Positions 7,743 to 14,950 of a stretch of DNA of 18,612 nt are shown in pieces. The position numbers and the translations under genes were made by a program. The notes beneath the pieces are model-generated. The model saw only the letters and a program-made list of their open reading frames with translations, had not been told where the DNA came from and did no database searches. Numbering within the stretch: the first letter of the stretch is position 1; every line of letters begins with the position of its first letter. This stretch comes from Clostridia bacterium. GTDB lineage: Bacteria; Bacillota; Clostridia; Oscillospirales; CAG-272. The stretch spans positions 1 to 18,612 of the forward strand of contig JAFQAM010000127.1 in assembly GCA_017416885.1 (NCBI GenBank), read 5' to 3'.

Positions 7743-9659
7743 ATGTTATTACTGAACGGAACTGATTTAAGCAAGTCCTTTTCGGGCGAAATGCTCTTTG
7801 AGGGCGTGTCCTTTCAGGTGTATGATAAGGATAAAATAGGATTTGTCGGTGTAAATGGCGCGGGCAAATCCACACTTATAAAGATGATTACCGGTGAAAT
7901 GGACTATGACGGCGGAGAGATTACAAAAAGCCGTGATACGAAAATCGGCTATCTTGAGCAGCATCCTGTTGCAGACGGCAGCCGTACGGTTATGGATGAA
8001 ATTCTGACTGTATTTTCTGAAATTTTAAAAATTGAGGAGCAGCTTTATGAAATAGAGCTTGCTTTGGAAAATGGAAGCGGTAATATTAACAGTCTTATTT
8101 CCCGTCAAGCATCACTTCAGGAGCGATTTATAGAGCTTGACGGAACGCATTACAAATCAAAGATTAAAAGTGTAATTAAGGGACTTGGATTTTCTGAGGA
8201 TATTCTTTCAATGAAGCTTTGCAATCTTTCGGGGGGACAGAAAACACGCATTGCCCTTTGTAAAATATTGCTTTCCGATACTAATCTTTTGCTTCTTGAC
8301 GAGCCTACAAACCACCTTGATATTGATTCGGTGGAATGGCTTGAGGAGTTTTTGGACAGCTACAAGGGCGCATTTATTGTTATTTCACACGATAGATTTT
8401 TCCTTGACAGAGTGACAAACAAGACATTTGAAATGGAAAACAATCATTTTCGCTCCTTTGACGGCAGTTATAGTGAATATATTACTCAAAAGGAGCTTGA
8501 AAGGCTGACTGAGCAAAGGGATTACGATTGGAAGGTGCGTGAAATTCACCGTCTTGAAGAGGTTGTTGAGCAGCAAAGGCGTTGGAAGCACAAGAAAAAC
8601 AAAAAGACGCACACCCTTGACAACACAAGAAAAATGATTGAAAGGCTTGAAAAAACATTAGTTAAGCCTGAAAAAGCGCCTAAGTCTATTCGCTTTCATT
8701 TTAAAGCATGCCCAGGGGGCGCGAATAATGTTCTTATTACCGATAAGCTTGGTATGAGCTTTGGTGAAAAGAAGCTTTTCAGTAATGTGGATATTCATAT
8801 TAAAAAAGGCGAAAAGGTGTTTTTATTGGGGCCTAACGGTTGCGGAAAGACAACTCTTATCAGAATTTTGATGGGACAGCTTCAGCAAACGCTTGGCGAA
8901 TATCGGATAGGCGAAAATATTCAGGTTGGCTACTACGATCAGCTAAAGGAAAGCTTGCACCGCGATAAGACAGTTATTGATGAAATTTGGGATGAATATC
9001 CAAGTTTTACTCAAACCGAGATAAGAAGCGCACTTGCTTTATTCTTATTTCAAGGTGATGATGTTTTCAAGGATATAAGAACGCTTTCGGGCGGTGAGCT
9101 TGCCCGTGTGGAGCTGACAAAGCTACTGCTTCAGGATGTGAATTTTCTTATTATGGACGAGCCTACTAACCATTTGGATATTGCTTCCCGCGAGGCTCTT
9201 GAATCAACTCTTTACGATTATGACGGTACTATGCTTATGGTATCCCACGACCGTTATTTTATAAATAAGCTTGCAGACAAGATTATTTATCTTACAGGAA
9301 ACGGCATCAAGGTTTTTGACGGAAATTATGATGATTATCTTGAATGCAAGGAAGCGCTTTCCTTAAATGAAAGAAGCGAGGAAAAGAAAGAGGAAAGAGG
9401 ACTTGACTATAAGGAAAGAAAGCGCGCCGAAGCTGAAAAGCGCAAGCTTTTAAACAGGTACAATAAGGTTGAGGAGCTAATTTCTATAACGGAAGGAAAA
9501 ATAGCTGAGCTTGAAAAAGAATATAACGATCCCGAAATTTCCTCGGATTATGCAAGGCTTGGGGAAATATCCTCGGAGATTGATGCATTAAATAATGAGC
9601 TTGATGATCTTATGACGGAATGGGAAAGCTTACAGACAAGGATTGATGAAGGCTTATGA
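7743..9659 (+). CDS. ABC-F family ATPase (YdiF-like, ribosome-associated)
   Basis: A 638-residue soluble protein with two ATP-binding cassettes and no membrane helices. Cassette 1: Walker A GVNGAGKST (36-44), signature LSGGQ (162-166), Walker B LLLLDEPTNHLD (182-193) and SHDRFF. Cassette 2: GPNGCGKTT (363-371), LSGGE (448-452), LIMDEPTNHLD (469-479) and SHDRYF. A basic helical linker of about 70 residues (about 250-320, with RRWKHKKNKK) separates them. This is the element that in ABC-F proteins reaches the peptidyl-tRNA site of the ribosome. A charged coiled coil closes the protein (about 545-638), as in YdiF/Uup types. Family knowledge: these proteins rescue stalled ribosomes or give resistance to ribosome-targeting antibiotics. 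The short leader without an attenuator argues for a housekeeping role. The stop codon overlaps the next start by 4 bp (ATGA). Confidence 0.92.
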   Translation: MLLLNGTDLSKSFSGEMLFEGVSFQVYDKDKIGFVGVNGAGKSTLIKMITGEMDYDGGEITKSRDTKIGYLEQHPVADGSRTVMDEILTVFSEILKIEEQLYEIELALENGSGNINSLISRQASLQERFIELDGTHYKSKIKSVIKGLGFSEDILSMKLCNLSGGQKTRIALCKILLSDTNLLLLDEPTNHLDIDSVEWLEEFLDSYKGAFIVISHDRFFLDRVTNKTFEMENNHFRSFDGSYSEYITQKELERLTEQRDYDWKVREIHRLEEVVEQQRRWKHKKNKKTHTLDNTRKMIERLEKTLVKPEKAPKSIRFHFKACPGGANNVLITDKLGMSFGEKKLFSNVDIHIKKGEKVFLLGPNGCGKTTLIRILMGQLQQTLGEYRIGENIQVGYYDQLKESLHRDKTVIDEIWDEYPSFTQTEIRSALALFLFQGDDVFKDIRTLSGGELARVELTKLLLQDVNFLIMDEPTNHLDIASREALESTLYDYDGTMLMVSHDRYFINKLADKIIYLTGNGIKVFDGNYDDYLECKEALSLNERSEEKKEERGLDYKERKRAEAEKRKLLNRYNKVEELISITEGKIAELEKEYNDPEISSDYARLGEISSEIDALNNELDDLMTEWESLQTRIDEGL

Positions 9660-10441
9660 ACAGTGTAAATAAAACTTTATATATACCGTTATACGGAAAA
9701 GCGTATGTAAGCAAAAAAGGATTATTTCTTGATGATAAAAAATCTGAGGAAATTTGGCAGGCTGAAGGCTTTTCCCTTAAAGGAAAATCAAGGTCAAAAT
9801 ATCTTGCTTACTATATGGGAATTAGGTCCGCCGTATTTGATGAATGGCTAAAGCAAAAATTGGCAGAATTACAGGATGCGATTGTTATACATATCGGTTG
9901 CGGAATGGATAGCCGTAACATAAGAGTAGATGCGAAAAATCATAAATGGTATGATGTGGATTTTTTAGAGGTTATTAAGGAAAGAAAAAGATATTATACT
10001 GAAACAGATGGCTACAAAATGCTTGAATGCGATGTAAGAAACAGTGAGTGGCTAAATTCGATTAAGGAAAATAGCTCTGCTATTGTTGTTATGGAAGGCG
10101 TAAGCATGTATTTATCAACCGAGGATATGCAAGGCTTAACAAATTGCTTATGCTCGCATTTTAAAAATGTTGCGCTTTTGGTGGATTGCTATACATCACT
10201 TGCCGCTAAGCTTTCAAAGCATAGAAATCCCGTAAAGGATGTAGGTGTATCAGAGGTTTACGGCATAGATGAGCCTCGTGATTATCAAAATGAAAAGCTT
10301 GCTTTTGTAAAAGAGCACGAAATGACACCGAAAAAATACATAGATGAGCTAAAGGGACTTGAAAAGCTGATTTTTGCTAAGCTTTATGCAGGTAGCTTTT
10401 CTAAAAAGCTGTATCGCTTATTTGAATATGAAAAGAAATGA
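9656..10441 (+). CDS. Class I SAM-dependent methyltransferase, LCMT/TcmP-like family
   Basis: A 261-residue protein of the leucine carboxyl methyltransferase/TcmP type, which transfers a methyl group from S-adenosylmethionine, usually to a carboxyl or hydroxyl oxygen. Visible signs are the SAM-binding HIGCGMDSR (79-87), the acidic YDVDF (99-103) after the second strand, a DVR element (126-128), and EGVSMYL (147-153), which is characteristic of this family. The length is typical. It overlaps the ABC-F stop codon by 4 bp, so translation is probably coupled, and the nucleoside phosphorylase follows closely. The substrate cannot be predicted, and family members act on both small metabolites and proteins. 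Confidence 0.85.
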   Translation: MNSVNKTLYIPLYGKAYVSKKGLFLDDKKSEEIWQAEGFSLKGKSRSKYLAYYMGIRSAVFDEWLKQKLAELQDAIVIHIGCGMDSRNIRVDAKNHKWYDVDFLEVIKERKRYYTETDGYKMLECDVRNSEWLNSIKENSSAIVVMEGVSMYLSTEDMQGLTNCLCSHFKNVALLVDCYTSLAAKLSKHRNPVKDVGVSEVYGIDEPRDYQNEKLAFVKEHEMTPKKYIDELKGLEKLIFAKLYAGSFSKKLYRLFEYEKK

Positions 10442-10471
10442 GCACTGATAATGAATTTAAGGAGGGATAAT

Positions 10472-11239
10472 ATGGCTATTATAAAAAATGAAATACCTAT
10501 TTTAGAGTTTGACACGGAGCAAGGCGCTGTTTTAAATCCTACGCACGAAAAGCTCGGCTTAAAGCTGCCTAAAAAATGTGTGTTTGCTTTTCTTGGTGAT
10601 TATATTGACGAATATGCCAACCTTACTGATGCAAAACAGGTATCTGCATTTGTGAGTGTAACAAAGCATTATCCCATTTATATTACAAGATACAAGAATG
10701 AGGAAATTGTTCTTTGCCAAGCTCCCGTTGGCGCGGCGGCTGCTACGCAGATATTAGATTGGTTAATCTGTTATGGTGTTCGTGAAATTATATCGGCAGG
10801 AAGCTGCGGTACGCTTGAATCATTTGCAGAGGGCACATTTCTTGTTCCGTACAAAGCTTTGCGTGATGAGGGAACATCATATCACTATGCTCCGCCGTCA
10901 CGATTCATAGAAATCAGTGAGCAAGCAAGAAAAGCAATCAGGGAAGCTATTTTAGAGCACGGTATGAAATATCAAGAGGTAATCACTTGGTCAACCGATG
11001 GATTTTTCCGCGAAACAAAGGAAAAGATAGCTTATCGCAAAAGCGAGGGCTGCTCAGTTGTAGAAATGGAATGCTCTGCTCTTTCAGCTTGCGCCGCTTT
11101 CAGAGGAGCGACATGGGGAATGATACTTTACACCGCAGACAGTCTTGCTGATGTTGACAAATACGATGAACGAAGCTGGGGCGGTAATGCATATGAGTAT
11201 GCTCTTAAGCTCTGCCTTGATGCGGTTATTAAATTATAA
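10472..11239 (+). CDS. Nucleoside phosphorylase, PNP/UDP family (uridine-phosphorylase-like)
   Basis: 255 residues from ATG 10472, which has AAGGAGG at 10459-10465. The upstream in-frame ATG at 10451 lies before this site and is rejected. Enzymes of this family split nucleosides with phosphate (or water) to free base and sugar. APVGAAAATQIL (84-95), AGSCGTL (109-115), a TDGFFR segment (175-180) and VEMECSAL (197-204) match the phosphate and ribose sites of the family. VEMEC is the conserved Glu-Met-Glu of ribose binding. The substrate base (uridine, purine or other) is undecided. It is the third gene of the ABC-F operon. A purine-type phosphoribosyltransferase lies 117 bp downstream under its own promoter, so the two could work in base salvage. 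Confidence 0.87.
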   Translation: MAIIKNEIPILEFDTEQGAVLNPTHEKLGLKLPKKCVFAFLGDYIDEYANLTDAKQVSAFVSVTKHYPIYITRYKNEEIVLCQAPVGAAAATQILDWLICYGVREIISAGSCGTLESFAEGTFLVPYKALRDEGTSYHYAPPSRFIEISEQARKAIREAILEHGMKYQEVITWSTDGFFRETKEKIAYRKSEGCSVVEMECSALSACAAFRGATWGMILYTADSLADVDKYDERSWGGNAYEYALKLCLDAVIKL

Positions 11240-11294
11240 AAGCGAAAAGTAATATTTTTTGATGAGGTTTTATAGCCTTGTGATACAGTTTTTA

Positions 11295-11323
11295 TTGACT
11301 TTTTTGCTTAGTTATGGTAAAAT
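11295..11323 (+). promoter_or_regulatory. Promoter for the phosphoribosyltransferase gene
   Basis: TTGACT (11295-11300), a 17-bp spacer and TAAAAT (11318-11323), with TG at 11315-11316 (extended -10). The layout is the same as the promoter at 4453-4481. AAGGAG follows at 11345-11350. Confidence 0.78.
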
Positions 11324-11356
11324 TTTATTGTAAAAATAACTTTTAAGGAGAGCCTT

Positions 11357-11908
11357 ATGGAATACAAAATGAAGATTGCAGGCCTTGAAAGAGCCCTGCC
11401 ACTATGCAAATTAACAGATGATCTTTATATTGGAGCATTTGTTATTTTCGGAGATCCTGAACTAACAACCGCCTGCGCCAAGGAGCTACTAAAAAAAGCG
11501 CCTGAATATGATTACATAATCACCGCAGAGGCTAAGGGCATTCCTATTGCTCACGAAATGGCAAGATTAAACGGAAACCAAAAATATATGCTTGCAAGAA
11601 AGGGACCGAAGCTCTATATGAGAGATATTATCTCTGCAAGCGTTCACTCAATTACAACCTCAAAGGAGCAAACTTTATACCTTGACGGATATGATGCTGA
11701 GCTTATGAAAGGCAAGAGAATTCTTATTATTGATGATGTTATCTCAACCGGTGAGTCGCTTCGCGCTATTGAGGAGCTTGTAAAGACTGCCGGCGGTAAT
11801 ATCGTTGGCAAAATGTGTATTCTTGCTGAGGGCGACGCTATATCAAGAGGCGATATTATTTATCTTGAGGAGCTACCATTATTTAAGGCTGACGGAAGCA
11901 TATTATAG
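11357..11908 (+). CDS. Purine-type phosphoribosyltransferase (Apt-like)
   Basis: A 183-residue type I phosphoribosyltransferase, which joins a base to PRPP to make a nucleotide. The PRPP motif ILIIDDVISTGES is at 122-134. An ITAEAKGIPIAHEMA segment (55-69) and an ARKGPKLYM segment (80-88) follow the layout of adenine and xanthine phosphoribosyltransferases (Apt: E-x-R-G ... V-R-K). Where classic Apt has ESRG, this protein has AEAKG, so base specificity may differ. AAGGAG is 6 nt upstream of the ATG. The gene has its own promoter. Its TAG stop is the first base-pair contact of the heptamer repeat island. Adenine versus xanthine/guanine cannot be settled here. Confidence 0.85.
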   Translation: MEYKMKIAGLERALPLCKLTDDLYIGAFVIFGDPELTTACAKELLKKAPEYDYIITAEAKGIPIAHEMARLNGNQKYMLARKGPKLYMRDIISASVHSITTSKEQTLYLDGYDAELMKGKRILIIDDVISTGESLRAIEELVKTAGGNIVGKMCILAEGDAISRGDIIYLEELPLFKADGSIL

Positions 11909-11936
11909 TGGTCAGTGGTCAGTGGTTAGTGGTTAG
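11908..11936. repeat. Heptamer tandem repeat, left arm (GTGGTYA x4)
   Basis: GTGGTCA, GTGGTCA, GTGGTTA, GTGGTTA then G, starting at the last base of the phosphoribosyltransferase stop codon. It is the inverted counterpart of the array at 12180-12222. Confidence 0.9.
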
Positions 11937-12023
11937 CATGCGCCGAAGGTGCGATTCACGCAACTGTGTCGCAATTTATGTGCGAAGCACAATTTATTTC
12001 ACGCATAATCAATTTATAAAACG

Positions 12024-12051
12024 AAAAAGCACCGAAAAATCGGTGCTTTTT
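12024..12051 (+). terminator. Rho-independent terminator after the phosphoribosyltransferase gene
   Basis: Stem GCACCGA (12029-12035), loop AAAA and TCGGTGC (12040-12046), flanked by AAAAA and TTTTT. The flanks make it usable on either strand, so it may also stop transcripts of the convergent cardiolipin synthase gene. Confidence 0.88.
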
Positions 12052-12075
12052 GTGTTAGCCATTGAAAGGAGAGAT

Positions 12076-12117
12076 ATGGCTAACGGTTTATATGGTTTAG
12101 TTGAAGGCTTATATTAA
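12076..12117 (+). CDS. Possible 13-residue peptide ORF
   Basis: ATG 12076 is preceded by a strong AAAGGAGAG. The 13 codons read MANGLYGLVEGLY and end at TAA 12117. It lies just after a terminator, inside the heptamer island, with no plus-strand gene downstream to lead into. No promoter is evident between the terminator and the ORF. It could be a micropeptide, a relic, or chance with a good ribosome site. Expression is unproven. Confidence 0.25.
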   Translation: MANGLYGLVEGLY

Positions 12118-12179
12118 TTGACCAATGTCTAATTTGCACCTACGGTGTCGATATATTTTCGCGTTACAAAAAATATGAA

Positions 12180-12222
12180 CTAACCACTGACCACCGACCG
12201 CTGACCACTAACCACTAACCAC
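12180..12222. repeat. Heptamer tandem repeat, right arm (TRACCAC x6, inverted)
   Basis: TAACCAC, TGACCAC, CGACCGC, TGACCAC, TAACCAC, TAACCAC from 12181, ending directly before the cardiolipin synthase stop codon. This is the reverse complement of the GTGGTYA unit at 11908-11936, so the two arrays could pair across about 240 bp. Confidence 0.9.
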
Positions 12223-13788
12223 TTAAAGAAGCGGCGCAAAAACACGCACACAGGCGCGGAAAAATCGTTTGATGATATTGATTTTTAGCATTTTCTTTTC
12301 GATTTTAATGGAGCCTTTGAGTGTTGCTTCAAAATCGTTTTTGATATCTGCTATTGTGTCGGTGTTATACATCCAAACTGCGTTTTCAAAGTGGTGGACT
12401 AAGCTACGGTAGTCAAGGTTGACTGTGCCTACTATGGCATATTCGTCATCGGTGATATAGTTTTTAGAATGAATGAAGCCCTTTTCGTATTCGTAGATTT
12501 CTACGCCTGCGTCCATTAGTCTTGGATAAAAGCTTCGGGACATCATAAAAATCAGCCTTTTATCGGGGATGTGTGGCAAAATTATTTTCACATCAACACC
12601 GCGAAGTGCAGCGTTTTCGAGGTTTTGGCAAAGCTCGTTATCTATTATAAGATACGGTGTAGTGATATATGCGTATTCAGTAGCGCTGTCAAGCATATTT
12701 TGTATGGCACTTTTAGATACCTCTCTTTTATAAAGAGGTCTTGGTCCGTCGCCAAAGGGGATAATATATCCGTTTTGAGCGCTTGTCCCCACGCTTGGAA
12801 AATAATCGTGCTTGGCTTTTGGAAGCGCTTTTACATTAATACCGTAATCAATTAAAAACAGTCTTGTTAATTCCCAAACACCCTCGCCCTGTATGCGTAT
12901 TCCGCCATCCTTCCAATGTCCAAAGCGAGGTTTTTCGTTAATATATTCGTCGGCTAAATTTATTCCGCCCGTATAGCCGATATGCCCGTCAATTACTGTG
13001 ATTTTACGGTGGCTTCTATTATTGAACTTACTGTCAGCTCCGCCTCTTAAAAATGAAAACGGTGTTGCATCAATACCCATTTTACGAAGAATTTTGAAAT
13101 AGTTGCCCGGTAATGTTTTCATACAGCCGATATCGTCATAAACAATTCTTATTTCTATTCCCTCTCTTGCTTTTTCCTTTAAAATCTCAAGGATTTCATT
13201 CCAAAGCTTGCCCTCCTCGATTATAAAATACTCCATAAAAATAAATTTACGGGCATTTTTCAGGTCCTCGATTAAGTCCTTGCACATTTTCTCGCCCAAA
13301 TCGTAATACCTTTGGCTTGTGTCTGTAAACAGGTGACTATATGAGATTTTGCAAAGCATTTTTGCTTGCGCGTGGGCAACGGGGTTTTCTTTGTTCAGCT
13401 TTTCAAATAATGCTCTATCGTCCTTATGGTACATTCTGTTGTCTAAATCCTTTAATCTTTTAATGTACTTTCTTTTCAGCACGCGCGAGTACATCATCAT
13501 ATAAAGCATAAAGCCCGCTATTGGTAAAATCAGCACAAAAAGCAGCCACGGCACCTTATAATCGGGATTATCGTCGGAAGCAATAATTTTAATAACGCAA
13601 GCAATTTCGGTTATATATGCTAAAATATAAAAATATGGCACATAGTAGCATAAAACCGCCACAATTCCAATTATTGCGGTAATTTCAAATATAGTTATAA
13701 GGATAGCTAAAATATACCTGAACGGAATATAGCTATATTCTCTTTTGATTTTTTTATTGCCTACGCTGTATTCGTATGATTTTTTCAT
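12223..13788 (-). CDS. cls: Cardiolipin synthase (phospholipase D family)
   Basis: 521 residues from ATG 13788, which has AAGGAGGG just upstream. An in-frame ATG at 13812 lies before that site and is less likely. The enzyme condenses two phosphatidylglycerols into cardiolipin and glycerol at the membrane. The N-terminus carries hydrophobic segments at about 25-50, 52-70 and 80-100. Two HKD catalytic motifs follow: HRKITVID (H260, K262, D267), then GGINLADEY, and HSKNYITD (H440, K442, D447), then GTVNLDYRS. Length and layout are typical of bacterial Cls. It is preceded on its strand by the terminator of the small membrane protein gene and by its own candidate promoter. Its stop codon abuts the heptamer island. 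The location beside an envelope-type two-component system may be meaningful but is not proof of shared control. Confidence 0.93.
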   Translation of the reverse strand: MKKSYEYSVGNKKIKREYSYIPFRYILAILITIFEITAIIGIVAVLCYYVPYFYILAYITEIACVIKIIASDDNPDYKVPWLLFVLILPIAGFMLYMMMYSRVLKRKYIKRLKDLDNRMYHKDDRALFEKLNKENPVAHAQAKMLCKISYSHLFTDTSQRYYDLGEKMCKDLIEDLKNARKFIFMEYFIIEEGKLWNEILEILKEKAREGIEIRIVYDDIGCMKTLPGNYFKILRKMGIDATPFSFLRGGADSKFNNRSHRKITVIDGHIGYTGGINLADEYINEKPRFGHWKDGGIRIQGEGVWELTRLFLIDYGINVKALPKAKHDYFPSVGTSAQNGYIIPFGDGPRPLYKREVSKSAIQNMLDSATEYAYITTPYLIIDNELCQNLENAALRGVDVKIILPHIPDKRLIFMMSRSFYPRLMDAGVEIYEYEKGFIHSKNYITDDEYAIVGTVNLDYRSLVHHFENAVWMYNTDTIADIKNDFEATLKGSIKIEKKMLKINIIKRFFRACVRVFAPLL

Positions 13789-13820
13789 TGCTACCCTCCT
13801 TGTATGTATCATATATTGTT

Positions 13821-13849
13821 ATTATAAACTAAAAATCAACTTAAAGCAA
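13821..13849 (-). promoter_or_regulatory. Candidate promoter for the cardiolipin synthase gene
   Basis: On the minus strand, TTGCTT (13844-13849), a 17-bp spacer and TATAAT (13821-13826). The -10 is perfect and the -35 weak. The predicted leader is about 26 nt. Confidence 0.6.
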
Positions 13850-13850
13850 G

Positions 13851-13874
13851 AAACAGGGAGATTATTCCCTGTTT
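13851..13874 (-). terminator. Hairpin terminator after the small membrane protein gene
   Basis: A perfect 9-bp stem, AAACAGGGA (13851-13859) with TCCCTGTTT (13866-13874), and a 6-nt loop. Read on the minus strand it lies 8 nt past the stop codon. The U-tract is interrupted (TTTCTTGCTTT), so efficiency is uncertain. Confidence 0.65.
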
Positions 13875-13882
13875 GTTTTCAT

Positions 13883-14239
13883 TTATTTATTATTTAAGAT
13901 TTCGGCGCTTAATTCGATAATTTCGCTTGCGTGCTTTTTCTTTGAGCTTGCAAGCATTTTCTTATATACAGGATAGGTTGATGCGGTGAGAACTATACCG
14001 CCAATACCGATACCGATACCTGCAATCATAAGCGCTGTGCCGCTTCCGATTACTCCCATTGCAAGGCACATTCCTGTACCTAATACAAGTGATGCGAGTG
14101 CGCCGTAGGTGTATGAAAATACTCTTGGTGTTTTCTTAACCTTTCTGTCAAGCGCTTTTAGCTTTTCTACCTTTGTTTCCTCGCGGTCCTCGTATTGACC
14201 TCTGATTTTTTCTACTGTTTTGATTTCGTTGTTTGTCAT
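13883..14239 (-). CDS. Small two-helix membrane protein, paralog of 14570-14950
   Basis: 118 residues from ATG 14239, chosen because GGAGG sits 8 nt upstream. The longer in-frame ORF reaching 14443 has no such site and adds low-complexity sequence. It has a charged N-terminal helix (about 1-38, with KIRGQYED and KVEKLKAL), two hydrophobic helices (about 43-65 and a very Gly-rich 68-90), and a basic then amphipathic tail (YPVYKKML ... SEIIELSAEILN). I do not recognise a named family. It clearly matches the protein at 14570-14950 in layout and landmarks: QYE near the start, YPxYxKxL after the second helix, EIIxLSxExLN at the end. The upstream direct repeat also found before the response regulator gene suggests control by that system. 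Role unknown. Confidence 0.8.
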   Translation of the reverse strand: MTNNEIKTVEKIRGQYEDREETKVEKLKALDRKVKKTPRVFSYTYGALASLVLGTGMCLAMGVIGSGTALMIAGIGIGIGGIVLTASTYPVYKKMLASSKKKHASEIIELSAEILNNK

Positions 14240-14299
14240 AATTAAATCCTCCGTAAATTTGTTTTTTTGATTTGTTGTTTTGTTTTTATTTACGGTGTT

Positions 14300-14305
14300 A
14301 TTATA
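14300..14305 (-). promoter_or_regulatory. Candidate -10 of the 118-residue membrane protein gene
   Basis: TATAAT on the minus strand, giving a leader of about 54 nt before ATG 14239. No good -35 is found at 16-18 bp, which fits an activator-dependent promoter. Confidence 0.5.
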
Positions 14306-14358
14306 CGGCGGATTTGTTTTTAAAAAATCAATGTTTTGTATTTGTTTTTTATTTCTTT

Positions 14359-14375
14359 TGTTAAAGTTTTGTAAA
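14359..14375 (-). promoter_or_regulatory. Direct-repeat box TTTACA-N5-TTAACA (copy 2), probable regulator site
   Basis: On the minus strand TTTACA (14375-14370) and TTAACA (14364-14359) are 11 bp apart, the same as the box before the response regulator gene. It ends 53 bp upstream of the -10 at 14305. The form matches the direct-repeat hexamers bound by PhoP/OmpR-type regulators. Confidence 0.5.
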
Positions 14376-14417
14376 AGAGGATGTTGCGTTAAGAAAGTCA
14401 ATTGTTCAAAACAATAC

Positions 14418-14531
14418 GCCTTCTCCGGTGGGAAAAGGTGCATGCTGAAATCAGACGGATGAGGTGTTTACCGTGCGGAATTTACTCCTCATCCACCACT
14501 TCGTGGTCCCCCTTCTCCCACAGGAGAAGGC
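14418..14531. repeat. Imperfect inverted-repeat element (MITE/REP-like)
   Basis: The left arm 14418-14464 (GCCTTCTCCGGTGGGA ... GATGAGG) and right arm 14487-14531 (CCTCATC ... CAGGAGAAGGC) are imperfect reverse complements around a 22-bp centre. The right arm also contains the triloop hairpin ACCAC-TTC-GTGGT. It has no coding capacity and no target duplication I could see. Such elements are usually dispersed in a genome, and only one copy is visible here. Confidence 0.75.
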
Positions 14532-14569
14532 TTAATTTATGCAATTTACTTTTATGTGACAGCTCCGGA

Positions 14570-14950
14570 TTATTGGTTAAGCAGCTCCTCGGAAAGCTTT
14601 ATGATTTCCTTGCCGTATTTTTCTTTATTTCTTTTAAGTATTTTATTATAGAGGGGATATGCGATTGCTACTGGTGGAATGCCTATTATCATTACTATAA
14701 TGCCGCCGATTAGCTTGCTCCATTCAAGGACCATTGTAAGTCCTAAGCCGAAAGCTAATGTGCCTATTATTCCTACAATAAGGGAAATGGCGGTGGCTGA
14801 ACCGTTTACAAAATTGTTTAGCCGTCTTAATTTTTCAAGCTTGCCTTCCTCTGTTTTAGGCTCCTCGTACTGTCTTTTGATTGACTCTATTTCCCTTCTT
14901 TCCTCCTCGGTTGGGGCTTTATATGTGTAGTTAAACTGTTTATTTTCCAT
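14570..14950 (-). CDS. Small two-helix membrane protein, last gene of the two-component operon
   Basis: A 126-residue protein with an acidic/basic N-terminal helix (about 14-45, with IKRQYEEPK), two hydrophobic helices (about 51-73 and 80-100) and a basic C-terminal helix ending KEIIKLSEELLNQ. It is homologous to the protein at 13883-14239. The ATG at 14950 has AAGGAT upstream and overlaps the end of the six-helix protein gene by 11 bp, so it belongs to the same transcript as the response regulator and kinase. No enzymatic motif is present. Its place in the operon suggests an accessory or target of the two-component system, perhaps a sensor partner of the kinase. That role is inference. Confidence 0.82.
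   Translation of the reverse strand: MENKQFNYTYKAPTEEERREIESIKRQYEEPKTEEGKLEKLRRLNNFVNGSATAISLIVGIIGTLAFGLGLTMVLEWSKLIGGIIVMIIGIPPVAIAYPLYNKILKRNKEKYGKEIIKLSEELLNQ

Larger units (their letters stand above)
11909..12222. other. Intergenic island between convergent genes, bounded by inverted heptamer arrays
   Basis: The island holds the left heptamer array; mini-hairpins GCGCC-GAA-GGTGC (11940-11952) and TGTGC-GAA-GCACA (11979-11991); the word CAATTTAT three times (11972, 11990, 12010); a terminator (12024-12051); a possible 13-codon ORF (12076-12117); the hairpin GCACC-TAC-GGTGT (12136-12148) followed by CGATATATTT; and the right heptamer array. No ordinary gene is visible. Confidence 0.7.
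14240..14569. other. Intergenic region between the two small membrane protein genes
   Basis: It holds the ribosome site and a candidate -10 (14300-14305) of the 118-residue protein gene, the TTTACA-N5-TTAACA box (14359-14375) and an inverted-repeat element (14418-14531). ORFs crossing it lack ribosome binding sites and are not credible. Confidence 0.7.

Noticed and set aside
11908..12117. 69-codon ORF starting in the phosphoribosyltransferase stop codon
   Set aside because: It has no ribosome site and runs through the heptamer repeats and a terminator. Only its last 13 codons have a good ribosome site.
14240..14443. N-terminal extension of the small membrane protein to 14443
   Set aside because: No ribosome site is present, the added sequence is low-complexity, and a strong GGAGG precedes ATG 14239.
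14402..14713. Plus-strand ORF of 103 codons
   Set aside because: It crosses the inverted-repeat element and lies antisense to a well-supported membrane protein gene. It has no ribosome site.
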